Shown: positions 1 to 8,902, counted from the first letter of the stretch. The stretch is 64,000 nt of DNA from Microbacterium murale (GCF_030815955.1 NZ_JAUSXK010000001.1:2666001-2730000), one strand, 5' to 3'. Translations and numbers: made by a program. The notes: a model not told the origin generated them from the sequence alone.

Positions 1-589
1 GAACGATGTAGCCCTTCTCGTTCAGTCGCTCATCAAGGGCGCCCAGCACGAGCGTCACATCCCGGTCGCCGACCATCTTCTCGATCGCCTCGACGCCCTC
101 CGGCGTGCCGAGGAGGCAGATGGCGGTGACATCCTGCGCGCCGCGCTTGAAGAGGAACTCGATCGCCGCGCCGAGAGATCCGCCCGTGGCGAGCATCGGG
201 TCGATCGCGAAGCACTGACGGTCGCTGAGATCGTCGGGCAGACGCTCGGCGTAAGTCGTCGGCTCGAACGTCGTCTCATCGCGCACCATGCCGAGGAATC
301 CGACCTCGGCCGTGGGCAGGAGCTTGACCATGCCTTCCAGCATGCCGAGCCCCGCGCGCAGGATCGGGACGACGATCGGGCGCGGCTCGGAGATCTTCAC
401 ACCCATGGTGGTCGTGACCGGTGTCGTGATCTCGACGGGGGTCACCTTGACATTGCGCGTCGCCTCGTAGGCGAGCAGCGTCACGAGCTCCTCCGTCAGT
501 TGGCGGAAGACCGGCGACGGGGTGCGCACATCGCGCAGCACCGAGAGCTTGTGGGTGACGAGAGGGTGGTCGGCGACGTGAACACGCAT
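1..589 (-). CDS. upp: uracil phosphoribosyltransferase, C-terminus cut by window edge
   Basis: Converts uracil and PRPP to UMP in pyrimidine salvage, in the cytoplasm. The visible 196 residues begin [16 protein letters not shown] and contain the PRPP-binding loop DPMLATGGS near residues 129-137, typical of UPRTase. The family is about 210 residues, so only some 14 C-terminal residues lie outside the window. The ATG at 589 is supported by a TACTCT box at 596-601 exactly six bases upstream with no Shine-Dalgarno, as for a leaderless mRNA. It is divergent from tadA, sharing a 109-base promoter region. Identification is secure. Confidence 0.95.
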   Translation of the reverse strand, partial: MRVHVADHPLVTHKLSVLRDVRTPSPVFRQLTEELVTLLAYEATRNVKVTPVEITTPVTTTMGVKISEPRPIVVPILRAGLGMLEGMVKLLPTAEVGFLGMVRDETTFEPTTYAERLPDDLSDRQCFAIDPMLATGGSLGAAIEFLFKRGAQDVTAICLLGTPEGVEAIEKMVGDRDVTLVLGALDERLNEKGYIV

Positions 590-698
590 GACTACAGAGT
601 AATGCGCTGAACGTCGTCTGAACGATGTGGATGATCAGGTGCGCGTGGCGGATGAGGTCGTAGCACCGAAGTCGCCGATGCCGGAATAGGCTCAGATC

Positions 699-1154
699 AT
701 GCGTGAGGCGGACGATGACGGGATGCGACGCGCCCTCGCGCTCGCCGCGGAGGCGGCTGCCGCAGGCGAAGTTCCCGTCGGTGCCGTCGTGCTCGACAGC
801 GCTGGGCACGTCCTCGCGGAGGGGCGCAACACCCGCGAGCAGACGCATGACCCCACCGGGCACGCGGAGATCGTCGCGCTGCGGCGGGCCGCGGCAACCG
901 TCGGTTCCTGGAATCTCGAGGGCCACACGCTGGTCGTCACTCTCGAGCCATGCGTGATGTGCGCCGGGGCGATTCTGCAATCGCGGATCGGTCGAGTGGT
1001 CTTCGGCGCCTGGGACGACAAGGCGGGAGCGGCGGGCTCGATGTACGACGTCCTGCGCGATCGGCGGCTGCCCTACCGAGCCGAGGTCATCGGCGGCGTG
1101 GCGGAAGACGCCGCGACAGTGCTGCTCCGCGACTTCTTCGAACGACGCCGCTGA
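699..1154 (+). CDS. tadA: tRNA adenosine(34) deaminase TadA
   Basis: Zinc deaminase that makes inosine at the wobble base of tRNA-Arg(ACG). The 151 residues are the usual length. Zinc and catalytic residues are visible: H55 and E57 in HAE, and C85 and C88 in PCVMC. The C-terminal RDFFERRR tail is typical of TadA. The start is set by a TAGGCT box at 687-692 six bases before the ATG, again a leaderless arrangement. It is divergent from upp. Confidence 0.95.
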   Translation: MREADDDGMRRALALAAEAAAAGEVPVGAVVLDSAGHVLAEGRNTREQTHDPTGHAEIVALRRAAATVGSWNLEGHTLVVTLEPCVMCAGAILQSRIGRVVFGAWDDKAGAAGSMYDVLRDRRLPYRAEVIGGVAEDAATVLLRDFFERRR

Positions 1155-1170
1155 GTCAGGTCGCGGACAC

Positions 1171-2144
1171 TCAGTCCGAGGACTTCAGCACGAACACATC
1201 CGTCGGCGGCGTCGGGTCGATCGCCGGGCGGTAGATGTCGGGCTCGATGTAGATCGCACGGGCGATGGGCACGGCATCCCGAATCCGCTTCTCGATCTCG
1301 TCGATGTCGGCGGCAGCCTCGCGCACGGTCTTGTCCGACGTCAGCGCGATCTTCGCCGCGACGAGCAGCTCGTCGGGTCCGAGGTAGAGCGTCTTCAGGT
1401 GGATGAGCTTCTCCACGTCGGGACCGGAGGTGATGGCATCCATGATCAGGTCGAGATCGGCCTGGTTCGCGCCTTCGCCGACGAGCAGGCTCTCTTCGTC
1501 TCGATGCCGAGGATCACGGCGATCAGTACGAGGAGTATGCCGATCGCGAGCGTTCCGATCGCATCGAACACGCTGTTGCCGGTGATGATCGTCAGGCCGA
1601 CGCCGAGCAGCGCGAAGGTGAGACCCGTCAGCGCGCCGATGTCTTCCAGCAGCACGACCGGGAGCTCTGGGGCCTTCGCGCGGCGCACGAATGACACCCA
1701 CGACTGACCCTTCGTCCGCACGAGGTTGCTCTCCTTGACTGCAGTACGCAGCGAGAACGACTCCAGACCGATCGCGATGACCAGCACCACGAGCGGGAGC
1801 CACCACCACACCGGGTCGAGCGCGTGCGGGTGGGTCAGCTTGTCGATGCCTTCATAGATCGCGAACAGGCCACCGACGGAGAAGAGGATGATCGACACGA
1901 CGAATGCATAGACGTAGCGTTCACGCCCGTATCCGAACGGATGCTCTCGGTCAGCGGAGCGCTTGGCCTTGCGCCCGCCGAGCATGAGCAGCAGCTGGTT
2001 GCCGGAATCCGCGACGGAGTGGATGGCCTCAGCGAGCATCGATGCGGAACCCGACAGGGCCCACGCCACGAACTTCGCGATCGCGATCCCCAGGTTCGCC
2101 AGGAACGCCGCGACGATCGCCTTGCTGCCACCGGATGCACTCAT
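1171..2144 (-). CDS. cation diffusion facilitator family transporter, frameshifted
   Basis: CDF-type metal (zinc, iron, manganese or cobalt) efflux protein of the inner membrane. The first frame starts MSASGGSKAIVAAFLANLG and holds several membrane segments with the AEAIHSVADSGNQ metal-site region. It then runs off frame after GIETK. The downstream frame resumes with SLLVGEGANQADLD and continues through the cytoplasmic domain to the stop. The break lies in CTCTCTT at 1490-1496. Removing one TC restores a 323-residue protein, the normal length. The start has TAGAAT at 2151-2156 six bases upstream. It may be a sequencing error or a real recent mutation. Confidence 0.85.
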
Positions 2145-2222
2145 GTCGCGATTCTAGTTCCGTCGTCCGCGATACGGATGAGCGCCCTCGGCGCTGTCGG
2201 ATGCCGCGAATAGGATGGCGAC

Positions 2223-3062
2223 ATGGCTGATTCACTCCCGTCCCTCGCGTTCCTCGGTGCCGGTTCTATGGGAGGCGCGATCCTTCAGGGCGTCATCGCC
2301 TCAGGTATCGATGTCGAGGGCGGCATCACGGCCACCAATCGCACAGCAGAGAAGGCATCGGCTCTCGTCGGGCTTGAAGGCGTCACCTCGGTGGCGCTCG
2401 AGGAACAGCCGGCGGGAAACAAGGATGCTGCGGCTTCGGCCCGCATCATCATCGTCGGCGTGAAGCCGGCGATGGTCCCGGATCTGCTCCGCGAAATCGC
2501 TCCCGATCTGCGGACGGATGCCATCGTTGTCAGCGTCGCCGCCGGCGTCACGCTCGCGACATTCGCCGAAGGGCTGGGCGCGGAGGCCCGCGTCATCCGT
2601 GCCATGCCGAACACCCCGGCGACGGTGGGGAAGGCCGTCACCGGGCTCGCGGCCGGCGCAGCCGCCTCCGCCGACGATGTCGCGGTGGTCCGTCGCCTTT
2701 TCGAGCTCGTCGGCTCCGTGGTCGAGGTACCAGAAGACATGATCGATGCGCTCGGGACGATCTCGGGTTCCGGTCCCGCGTACGTCTTCCTCCTGATCGA
2801 GGAGCTGACCAAGGCCGCGATCGGCAAGGGATTCGACGAGGCGGACGCGCGTCTGATGGCCGAGCAGACCTTCATCGGCGCGACGGCGCTGCTCGATGCG
2901 TCCGGTGAGAACCCCGCCGAACTGCGTCGTAGGGTGACGAGTCCGAAGGGCACCACCGAGCGCGCGATCGCCGTGTTGCAGGATGCGCACCTCGACAACG
3001 TCTTCACCGAGGCGACGGATGCGGCGCTGGCACGCTCGAGGGAGCTCGCCGCCGGAGCGTGA
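2223..3062 (+). CDS. proC: pyrroline-5-carboxylate reductase
   Basis: Last step of proline synthesis: NAD(P)H reduction of pyrroline-5-carboxylate to proline. The 279 residues show the N-terminal Rossmann motif LGAGSMGG (residues 11-18), the AMPNTPA motif, and the C-terminal dimer and substrate region SGSGPAY and VTSPKGTT, all in family order. The start is fixed by a TAGGAT box at 2211-2216, six bases before the ATG, without a Shine-Dalgarno. It stands alone between the CDF gene and the K+ uptake pair, with which it is convergent. Confidence 0.97.
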   Translation: MADSLPSLAFLGAGSMGGAILQGVIASGIDVEGGITATNRTAEKASALVGLEGVTSVALEEQPAGNKDAAASARIIIVGVKPAMVPDLLREIAPDLRTDAIVVSVAAGVTLATFAEGLGAEARVIRAMPNTPATVGKAVTGLAAGAAASADDVAVVRRLFELVGSVVEVPEDMIDALGTISGSGPAYVFLLIEELTKAAIGKGFDEADARLMAEQTFIGATALLDASGENPAELRRRVTSPKGTTERAIAVLQDAHLDNVFTEATDAALARSRELAAGA

Positions 3063-3093
3063 GTGCCCGTCAGCCGACGGAACGGCCGACAGG

Positions 3094-3765
3094 TCAGCGG
3101 TCGAGGCTGGCGAACCGCTCGATGTCACTGTTGGTGCCGGACACGATGATGAGGTCGTGGTTGGTCACGACGGTGTTCGCCTCGGCGTAGCGGAACGGTT
3201 TGCCTGGGCTCTTCACTCCGACGACCGTGACCTTGTACTTCGACCGCACACCGGACTCGTTCAGTCCCACGCCGCGGATGAACTTCGGCGGGTACATCTT
3301 GGCCAGCACGAAGTCGTCGTCGAAGCGGATGAAGTCCAGCATCCGTCCGCTCACGAGGTGGGCGACACGCTCGCCGGCCTCGCGCTCCGGGTAGATGACG
3401 TGGTTCGCGCCGACGCGGGCGAGGATCTTGCCGTGCGACTGAGAGACGGCCTTCGCCCAGATCTGCGGCACCTTCAGATCGACCAGGTTGGCCGTGATCA
3501 GCACGGATGCTTCGATGAGCGAGCCGACAGCGACGACGGCGACCTGGAAATCCTGCGCGCCGATCTGCTTGAGCGCATCGATGTTGCGGGCGTCGCCCTG
3601 CACTGTGTGCGTGACGCGATCCGACCACTTCTGCACGAGCTCGAGGTTCTCGTCCATCGCGAGCACTTCGCGATCGAGTCGGTCGAGCTCTCCTGCGCAT
3701 GCGGCGCCGAAGCGACCGAGCCCGATCACGAGTACGGGGGCGTCGCCCCGGAGGACTTCAACCAA
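3094..3765 (-). CDS. potassium uptake regulatory subunit, RCK domains (KtrA/TrkA type)
   Basis: Cytoplasmic gating subunit of a K+ channel-like transporter. The 223 residues have an N-terminal RCK/Rossmann domain with VLVIGLGRFG at residues 11-20 and an acidic residue at the end of beta-2 (LAMDEN, D38). An RCK-C domain occupies roughly residues 135-223. A single RCK_N plus RCK_C is the KtrA layout, whereas TrkA has two. Its ATG overlaps the stop of the membrane subunit by eight bases, so the two are translated together. Convergent with proC. Confidence 0.92.
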   Translation of the reverse strand: MVEVLRGDAPVLVIGLGRFGAACAGELDRLDREVLAMDENLELVQKWSDRVTHTVQGDARNIDALKQIGAQDFQVAVVAVGSLIEASVLITANLVDLKVPQIWAKAVSQSHGKILARVGANHVIYPEREAGERVAHLVSGRMLDFIRFDDDFVLAKMYPPKFIRGVGLNESGVRSKYKVTVVGVKSPGKPFRYAEANTVVTNHDLIIVSGTNSDIERFASLDR

Positions 3766-5188
3766 CGATCGGCCTTTCCACGGGCAGCGAGTAGAGCTGC
3801 GAACGCGATGTCGCGGCGACCGCCGCGGCGAGAGTCACTGTACCAATTCGCCCCATGAAGATGGTGGCCGCCATCACGTACACCGCCGAATCGGGCAGCT
3901 CGGCAGTGAGGCCGGAGGAGAGACCGACAGTGCCGAATGCCGAGATGACGTCGAAGAGCACGTCGCTGATGGGCGCCTTGGTGATCTGCGCGATGACGAT
4001 CGTCGACAGTGCGACGATCGTCGCGCCCCAGGCGACGACCGAGAGCGCGACACGTTGCACGTCGCTGGGAATGCGACGTCCGAACGCCTCCACGGACTGC
4101 CGACCTCTGGCCTCTGACCATACGGCGATGGCGAGCACGGCGAGGGTCGTGACCTTGATGCCGCCTGCGGTGGACGCCGATCCGCCACCGACGAACATCA
4201 GCATGGACGCGGCGAGCATCGAGGAGCCGTTGAGATCGGAGATCTCGATGACGCTGAATCCGCCTGAGCGCGTCATGGCGGAGAGGAAGAACGCCTGGAA
4301 GGTTGTATCGCCGGCATCCATCGATCCGAAGGTCAGCGGGTTGTTGTACTCGAGGATGAGGAACACCGCAGCGCCGAGGACGAACAGGATCGCGGTGGTG
4401 ATGAGCGTGAGCTTGCTGTGCAGCGACCACCGCTTCACATGCCAATAATGCTTGGCGAGGGTGTAGATCACCGGAAATCCGATGCTGCCGAGGAACACGC
4501 TGATCATGAGGACCGTCAGCACGAAGTAGTCATCGGCGAACTCGGCCACCCCGTTCGCGTTCGGGGCGAATCCGGTGTTCGTGAAGGACATGGCCGCGTA
4601 ATACGGGGCTTCCCACAGGGCCGCGAGCGGGGGGATACCGGCCATCAGGAGCCCCGGGTACAGCAGCAGGGCGACGATGAGCTCGATGAGCAGCAGGGAC
4701 AGCGCGACGGTCTTCAGCAGCTGCCCGACCTCGCCGAGCCTCACGGTCTGCCCCTCATTCACCACACCGCCGTGCGCACGCAGCGGGTTGCTGTCTCCTG
4801 CGGCGAGCAGCTTGGCGCGCAAGCCGAGCTTCTTCGAGATGACGAGTCCGAGCACGGAGGCCAGGGTCAGCACGCCCATGCCGCCGATGTTCACTCCGAG
4901 GAAGATGACCACATGCCCGAATGGTGACCAGTGCGCCGCCATGTCGACTGTCGCGAGGCCCGTGACGCAGATCGTGGAGACCGCGGTGAAGAGAGCGTCG
5001 CTGATCGGTGTCACGGTGCCGCTCGCCGAAGCGATCGGCAGTGCCAGCAAAGCGGTGAAGAGGATGATCAGCGCCGAGAAGATGAGGATCGCGAAGCGCG
5101 AGGGCGATGAGGAGATGAGGTGGCGTGCGAAACGCCAGAAATCGCGGGCGCGCGTGCGGGGGGATGCCGATGACCCGATGCTCGACAT
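3758..5188 (-). CDS. potassium uptake membrane subunit (KtrB/TrkH type)
   Basis: Membrane K+ translocating subunit, 476 residues, with repeated M1-P-M2 units. Pore-loop signatures are visible as STICVTGLATVD, SFTNTGFAPNAN, MTRSGGFSVIE and SAFGTVGLSSGL. The start at 5188 is preferred over the upstream in-frame ATG at 5251 because AGGAGG lies eight bases before it. It is followed directly by the RCK subunit, together forming a Ktr-type system. It is divergent from the ArsR gene at 5286. Confidence 0.93.
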   Translation of the reverse strand: MSSIGSSASPRTRARDFWRFARHLISSSPSRFAILIFSALIILFTALLALPIASASGTVTPISDALFTAVSTICVTGLATVDMAAHWSPFGHVVIFLGVNIGGMGVLTLASVLGLVISKKLGLRAKLLAAGDSNPLRAHGGVVNEGQTVRLGEVGQLLKTVALSLLLIELIVALLLYPGLLMAGIPPLAALWEAPYYAAMSFTNTGFAPNANGVAEFADDYFVLTVLMISVFLGSIGFPVIYTLAKHYWHVKRWSLHSKLTLITTAILFVLGAAVFLILEYNNPLTFGSMDAGDTTFQAFFLSAMTRSGGFSVIEISDLNGSSMLAASMLMFVGGGSASTAGGIKVTTLAVLAIAVWSEARGRQSVEAFGRRIPSDVQRVALSVVAWGATIVALSTIVIAQITKAPISDVLFDVISAFGTVGLSSGLTAELPDSAVYVMAATIFMGRIGTVTLAAAVAATSRSQLYSLPVERPIVG

Positions 5189-5285
5189 CGACGTCCTCCT
5201 GATTCCGTTCCATGATCTCCCGCCGGCGACATTCCGGCGAGCCTTCGTCATGGTACTCCGCGCGTGGGACGACTACCCTGATCTC

Positions 5286-5702
5286 ATGACCGACATCTTC
5301 GACGTGATCGCAGACGGCACGAGGCGAGACATCCTCCAGCTCCTCCTGCGACGAGCGGCAGACGGGGATGCCGGCACCAGCGTCTCGCAGATAGTCAGCG
5401 AGCTCGGCATCAGTCAGCCGACGGTCTCGAAGCACTTGAAGGTGCTGCGCGAGTCCGAGCTTGTCAGCGTTCGCGAAGACGGTCAGCGCCGGCTGTACAG
5501 CATCGAGGTGGAGCCGCTCGAAGTCGTGGACGACTGGCTCGTGCCGTTCCTGGTCGACGCGTTCGGCGACGACGCGCCCGACATCGACCTGTCGTTCGCG
5601 CCCCTGCCCGACGGAGCCGCGCACGCGGCCGAGGTGTTCGGCCGCGCCGCGGCATCCGCGAAGCACGTGGTCGCCACGGCGATCAAGCGGCTGGGCGCCT
5701 GA
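5286..5702 (+). CDS. ArsR-family winged-helix transcriptional regulator
   Basis: DNA-binding repressor of 138 residues. The winged helix lies at about residues 1-85, with the recognition helix SQPTVSKHLKVLRESELV followed by a wing (REDGQRRLYSIE). No cysteine metal site of the ArsR/SmtB kind is visible, so the effector is unknown. The start is supported by TACCCT at 5274-5279, six bases upstream, with no Shine-Dalgarno. It is divergent from the K+ pair and convergent with the exporter genes. Its target cannot be read from the sequence. Confidence 0.88.
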   Translation: MTDIFDVIADGTRRDILQLLLRRAADGDAGTSVSQIVSELGISQPTVSKHLKVLRESELVSVREDGQRRLYSIEVEPLEVVDDWLVPFLVDAFGDDAPDIDLSFAPLPDGAAHAAEVFGRAAASAKHVVATAIKRLGA

Positions 5703-5703
5703 A

Positions 5704-5721
5704 CCCGGGGCTATCCCCGGT
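5704..5721. terminator. short GC hairpin between convergent genes
   Basis: CCGGGG and CCCCGG arms (5705-5710 and 5715-5720) around a CTAT loop lie just after the ArsR stop and 11 bases from the exporter permease stop. There is no T-run, so termination in either direction is only plausible. Confidence 0.35.
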
Positions 5722-5731
5722 CAGCGCGGCT

Positions 5732-6547
5732 TCACCGACGTCCGGCCTTGCGCCGGAACAACCACGCGCCCCACATGGCGGCGAGGGCGAGGATGACGAG
5801 GCACCAGCCGATCGCCCAGCACGGTTCCGCCTGGAGCGGTGTACCCATCAGCAGACCGCGGATCGTCTCCACTATCGGCGTGATCGGCAGGTTCGCGGCC
5901 ACGGGTTGCAGCCAGCCGGGCATGCTCGCGATCGGCACGAACGCGCTGGAGAGGTACGGCAGGAACAGCAGGATGAAGCCGTAGCCGTTCGCCCCTTCAG
6001 GTGAGCCGGCGGCGAGGCCGATCGCGGCGAAGAGATACGTGATCGCCAGGATGTAGAGCGCGATCACCGCGGCCATCGCGATCCACTCGGCGAGATTCGC
6101 AGTAGGGCGGAATCCGAGGAGCACCCCGACGCCGATGACGATCCCGGTGGCGACGAGATTGCGCATCAGGCTGGCGACGACGTGTCCGGTGAGGATGGCG
6201 CCCGCGCGAAGGGGCATCGTGCGGAACCGGTCGATGATCCCGGTGCGCATGTCGTTGGCGACGTACACGGCGGTCGACGAGGCACCGAAGCCCGCGCAGG
6301 TGAGGATGATTCCCGGAACGACGTAGTCGACGTATGCGCCGCTGGGGTCGATGGCCCCGCCGAAGACCCAGGTGAACATCAGCATGAGCATCACGGGAAG
6401 CATGACCGCCATGAGCAGCGATTCGCCGTCGCGCATCGATTGACGGAGGCTCCGTTCGACGAACACGGCCTCCGCCGTGAATCCACGCAGACGCGGTCGC
6501 ACGGACGGAGGAGCGGATGCCGCGACGGCGGCGAGTGCGGTGGTCAT
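5732..6547 (-). CDS. ABC-2 type transporter permease (DrrB-like)
   Basis: Membrane half of an ABC exporter, 271 residues with about six hydrophobic segments and the ABC-2 family features VVPGIILTCAGFG, IIDRFRTMPL and PLQAEPCWAIGW. Its ATG overlaps the stop of the ATPase gene (TCAT at 6544-6547 on the plus strand), so the pair is coupled. By resemblance to daunorubicin-type DrrAB pairs it probably exports a lipophilic compound; the substrate is unknown. The TetR gene divergent from the pair is the likely regulator. Confidence 0.9.
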   Translation of the reverse strand: MTTALAAVAASAPPSVRPRLRGFTAEAVFVERSLRQSMRDGESLLMAVMLPVMLMLMFTWVFGGAIDPSGAYVDYVVPGIILTCAGFGASSTAVYVANDMRTGIIDRFRTMPLRAGAILTGHVVASLMRNLVATGIVIGVGVLLGFRPTANLAEWIAMAAVIALYILAITYLFAAIGLAAGSPEGANGYGFILLFLPYLSSAFVPIASMPGWLQPVAANLPITPIVETIRGLLMGTPLQAEPCWAIGWCLVILALAAMWGAWLFRRKAGRR

Positions 6548-7434
6548 GCGTTCTCCTTCACGGGGCGTGAGTCGGTCGAGGTGAGGGCGAGGAAGACATC
6601 GTCGAGCGTCGGGCGCCGCAGCGTCACGACGCCATCCGCCCCTTGCTCGTCCAATGCGTCCAGCGCGCGCCGCAGATCGGTGACGGTCCCGTCTGTGGGA
6701 ATCTCTCGGAGCAGATCGCCGCGTTCGTCATGGAGCTCGACGGTGTCACCTCCGACGCGTGCTTTCAGCTCGGCGGCTGTACCGAGTGCGGCGATGCGTC
6801 CGTCGTGCAGGACGGCGATGCGATCGGCCAATTGGTCCGCCTCCTCGAGATACTGCGTCGTGAGGAACACCGTGGTCCCCGCGTTCGCGAGCGTGCGGAT
6901 CATGTCCCAGAGATCTCGGCGGCTGCGGGTGTCGAGACCGGTGGTCGGCTCGTCGAGGAAGAGTACCTCCGGGGTGACGACGAAACTCAACGCCAGATCG
7001 AGACGACGCCGCATGCCTCCGGAGAATGTGCGGACCAACCGGGAAGCGGCATCCGCCAGGCCGAACTGCGCGATGAGTTCGGATGCCCGACGGCGCGCCG
7101 CCGAGCGTCCGAGTCCCGCCAATCTGGCGAACATCACGACGTTCTCGGTCGCGTTCAGGGCATCGTCGACCGCGGCGGACTGTCCGGTGAGGCTGATCCG
7201 TCGCTGCACCTGCACCGGGTGGGTCGCCACATCGAAGCCGCTGACGGTGGCTGTTCCGGCGTCGGCGTGCACGAGTGTGGTGAGGATGTTGATGATCGTC
7301 GTCTTGCCTGCGCCGTTCGGGCCGAGGAGAGCGAAAACCTCGCCGGCCGCGACGGTGATGTCGAGGTCCTCGAGCACTGCCTGCTTCCCGAAGCTCTTGC
7401 GCAGGCCACGCACTTCGATTGCTGCTGTCGTCAT
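6544..7434 (-). CDS. ABC transporter ATP-binding protein (DrrA-like)
   Basis: ATPase of the exporter, 296 residues. Walker A is GPNGAGKT at residues 38-45, the signature is FSGGMRRRLDLAL and Walker B is VLFLDEPTTGLD. The C-terminal extension with TLDDVFLALTS is typical of DrrA and related drug-efflux ATPases. The start at 7434 is chosen because AGAAAGGA lies just upstream and the domain begins at once (MTTAAIEVRGLRKSFG). It is first in the two-gene operon, divergent from the TetR regulator with a shared palindromic operator. Confidence 0.93.
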   Translation of the reverse strand: MTTAAIEVRGLRKSFGKQAVLEDLDITVAAGEVFALLGPNGAGKTTIINILTTLVHADAGTATVSGFDVATHPVQVQRRISLTGQSAAVDDALNATENVVMFARLAGLGRSAARRRASELIAQFGLADAASRLVRTFSGGMRRRLDLALSFVVTPEVLFLDEPTTGLDTRSRRDLWDMIRTLANAGTTVFLTTQYLEEADQLADRIAVLHDGRIAALGTAAELKARVGGDTVELHDERGDLLREIPTDGTVTDLRRALDALDEQGADGVVTLRRPTLDDVFLALTSTDSRPVKENA

Positions 7435-7501
7435 GAGTGATCCTTTCTGTGTAAGGCGAAAACTGTGTACGTGAGATACTACTGCGTATGACCATAACAC
7501 A

Positions 7502-7520
7502 CTGTTTATTTAATAAACAG
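7502..7520. promoter_or_regulatory. 19-bp palindromic operator of the TetR/DrrAB pair
   Basis: Perfect inverted repeat CTGTTTATT-T-AATAAACAG in the divergent region. It ends three bases before the TAGGAT -10 box (7524-7529) of the TetR gene and lies upstream of a possible exporter -10 (TAGTAT on the minus strand, 7476-7481). Its AT-richness in this GC-rich DNA makes chance unlikely. Binding by the adjacent TetR protein is inferred. Confidence 0.75.
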
Positions 7521-7535
7521 AAGTAGGATGGCGAC

Positions 7536-8468
7536 ATGAGCGACGTCGAACCACCTGAACTGCCGCGAGGAATTGCGCTCGCATGGGGCGTGGCGGCGAA
7601 CCCGCAGCGCGGCCCCAAGCGCGAGATGAGCGTCGAGAAGATCGTCGACGCCGCTGTGGAGCTGGCGGATGCTGAGGGAATCGGCGCGGTGTCGATGGCT
7701 GCTGTGGCGGCCAAGCTCGGATTCACGCCGATGTCGCTGTACCGCTACGTCACGGCGAAGGATGATCTCCTTCTGCTCATGCAGGAACAGGCGACGGGGC
7801 TGCCCCCGGACGAGTACCGCGTCGAGGATGGTTGGCGGGCGAAGCTGCGCACCCTGTTCGAGGCCCAGGTGGTCGTCTACCTCAGCCACCCCTGGATGCT
7901 GTCGCTTCCGATCTCAGGGTCGCCGATCACGCCGAACAGCTCGGCGTGGCTCGATGCGGGGTTGGCCTCCCTCGGCGAGACGCCTCTGACCGACGCGGAA
8001 CGCGTAGCCGTCGCGCTCTCCGTGACAGGGGAGGCCCGCTGGTACGGCCTGGTATCGGCCGGCTACACCGAGCAGTCGCGTTCGAGCGGGCTGACTGCGG
8101 CAGAGGTCTCGGCGCAAGAGGCTGCGCTCTTCGATCGGGTCATCTCGGCCGACGAGTACCCGGCGCTGCGCCACGCGATCGATGCGGGAGTGTTCACGGC
8201 GGAAGACGACCCGTTCCGGTTCGCGATGGAGCGGATCTTCGACGGCGTCGAGGCCTACATCGCCGGGTTGGATCGCGGCGAGGCGCACGTCTCCGACGTC
8301 GAGTGGATCGGGGTCGAGCCCGCCGAGGTCGCTGGGGACAAGAAGCTCAGGGAAGCGCGCAAGGAGGTCCGTGCAGCGGAGAAGGCCCTCCGGGATGCTC
8401 GGAAGATCGAGCGCGTCGCGCTGCGAGACGCTCACGAGCGCGTCGGCAGGGCTCGGAAACGCGACTGA
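7536..8468 (+). CDS. TetR-family regulator with C-terminal charged helical tail
   Basis: Repressor of 310 residues. The TetR HTH lies near residues 30-75 (VEKIVDAAVELADAEG, then TPMSLYRYVTAKDDLL), followed by a TetR_C-like ligand domain. Unusually, the last 45 or so residues are a highly charged helix rich in K, R, E and A, as in KKLREARKEVRAAEKALRD. That is beyond the usual 200-260 residue length and looks like a coiled coil. The start has TAGGAT six bases upstream (7524-7529). It is divergent from the DrrAB-like genes over a palindrome and probably represses them. Confidence 0.9.
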   Translation: MSDVEPPELPRGIALAWGVAANPQRGPKREMSVEKIVDAAVELADAEGIGAVSMAAVAAKLGFTPMSLYRYVTAKDDLLLLMQEQATGLPPDEYRVEDGWRAKLRTLFEAQVVVYLSHPWMLSLPISGSPITPNSSAWLDAGLASLGETPLTDAERVAVALSVTGEARWYGLVSAGYTEQSRSSGLTAAEVSAQEAALFDRVISADEYPALRHAIDAGVFTAEDDPFRFAMERIFDGVEAYIAGLDRGEAHVSDVEWIGVEPAEVAGDKKLREARKEVRAAEKALRDARKIERVALRDAHERVGRARKRD

Positions 8469-8527
8469 AGGTTCCTGCGCGCATCGAGGATGCACAGTGA
8501 CCCCACAGTTCACATTGGCCACACGGG

Positions 8528-8557
8528 TTTACACTCGTCGCACGTTCGCCATAGAGT
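8528..8557 (+). promoter_or_regulatory. candidate sigma-70-type promoter for the HTH gene
   Basis: TTTACA at 8528-8533 and TAGAGT at 8552-8557 are separated by 18 bases, placing the transcript start about 20 bases before the HTH start codon. Other pairings are possible in this segment. Confidence 0.4.
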
Positions 8558-8583
8558 GTGCTCAGCAGAAAGGGGTACAGGGG

Positions 8584-8775
8584 ATGCCCGAAGTTCCAGA
8601 CGTCCGGTTCCTTACGGTTGCCGAAGTCGCCGAGATCATGCGCGTGTCGAAGATGACCGTCTATCGCCTCGTGCACGCGGGAGAGCTGCCCGCCATTCGC
8701 TTCGGGCGCAGTTACCGCGTGCCCGAATCGGCAGTGACCGATGCGCTGCAGCGACCCATCGCTGACGTCGGTTGA
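8584..8775 (+). CDS. excisionase-family HTH DNA-binding protein (BldC-like)
   Basis: Small MerR-type winged-helix DNA-binding protein of 63 residues: FLTVAEVAEIMRVSKMTVYR then LVHAGELPAIRFGRSYRVP. It is almost entirely the HTH_17 domain, like actinobacterial BldC and phage excisionases. There are no phage genes around it, so a chromosomal regulator is more likely than an Xis. The ATG at 8584 follows AAAGGGG. It lies just upstream of the bS22 gene, an arrangement I recall from other actinobacteria. Its target is unknown. Confidence 0.88.
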   Translation: MPEVPDVRFLTVAEVAEIMRVSKMTVYRLVHAGELPAIRFGRSYRVPESAVTDALQRPIADVG

Positions 8776-8853
8776 CCCCGTTCGCCTCGGTGATCAGCGA
8801 GTGCCCGCTGGTTTGCTAGACTGATCCGAGGCATTTTTTCCATGCCCGTACCC

Positions 8854-8878
8854 GGGCGTCCGCCTTAGTGCGACGCCC
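8854..8878 (+). other. hairpin in the 5' leader of the bS22 gene
   Basis: GGGCGTC (8854-8860) and GACGCCC (8872-8878) form a 7-bp stem with an 11-base loop. A TAGACT box at 8817-8822 would start a leader of about 75 bases that contains it. It could be structural or an autoregulatory site; neither is shown. Confidence 0.4.
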
Positions 8879-8902
8879 AGCCACTGACTTAGTGAGGTTT
8901 CC

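Noticed and set aside
1171..1809. Separate gene for the C-terminal CDF frame
   Set aside because: It has no plausible start or ribosome site, and its sequence is the missing C-terminus of the upstream frame.
8584..8775. Phage or integrative element excisionase
   Set aside because: The HTH resembles Xis, but no integrase, attachment repeat or phage gene is nearby, and it sits beside a ribosomal protein gene.
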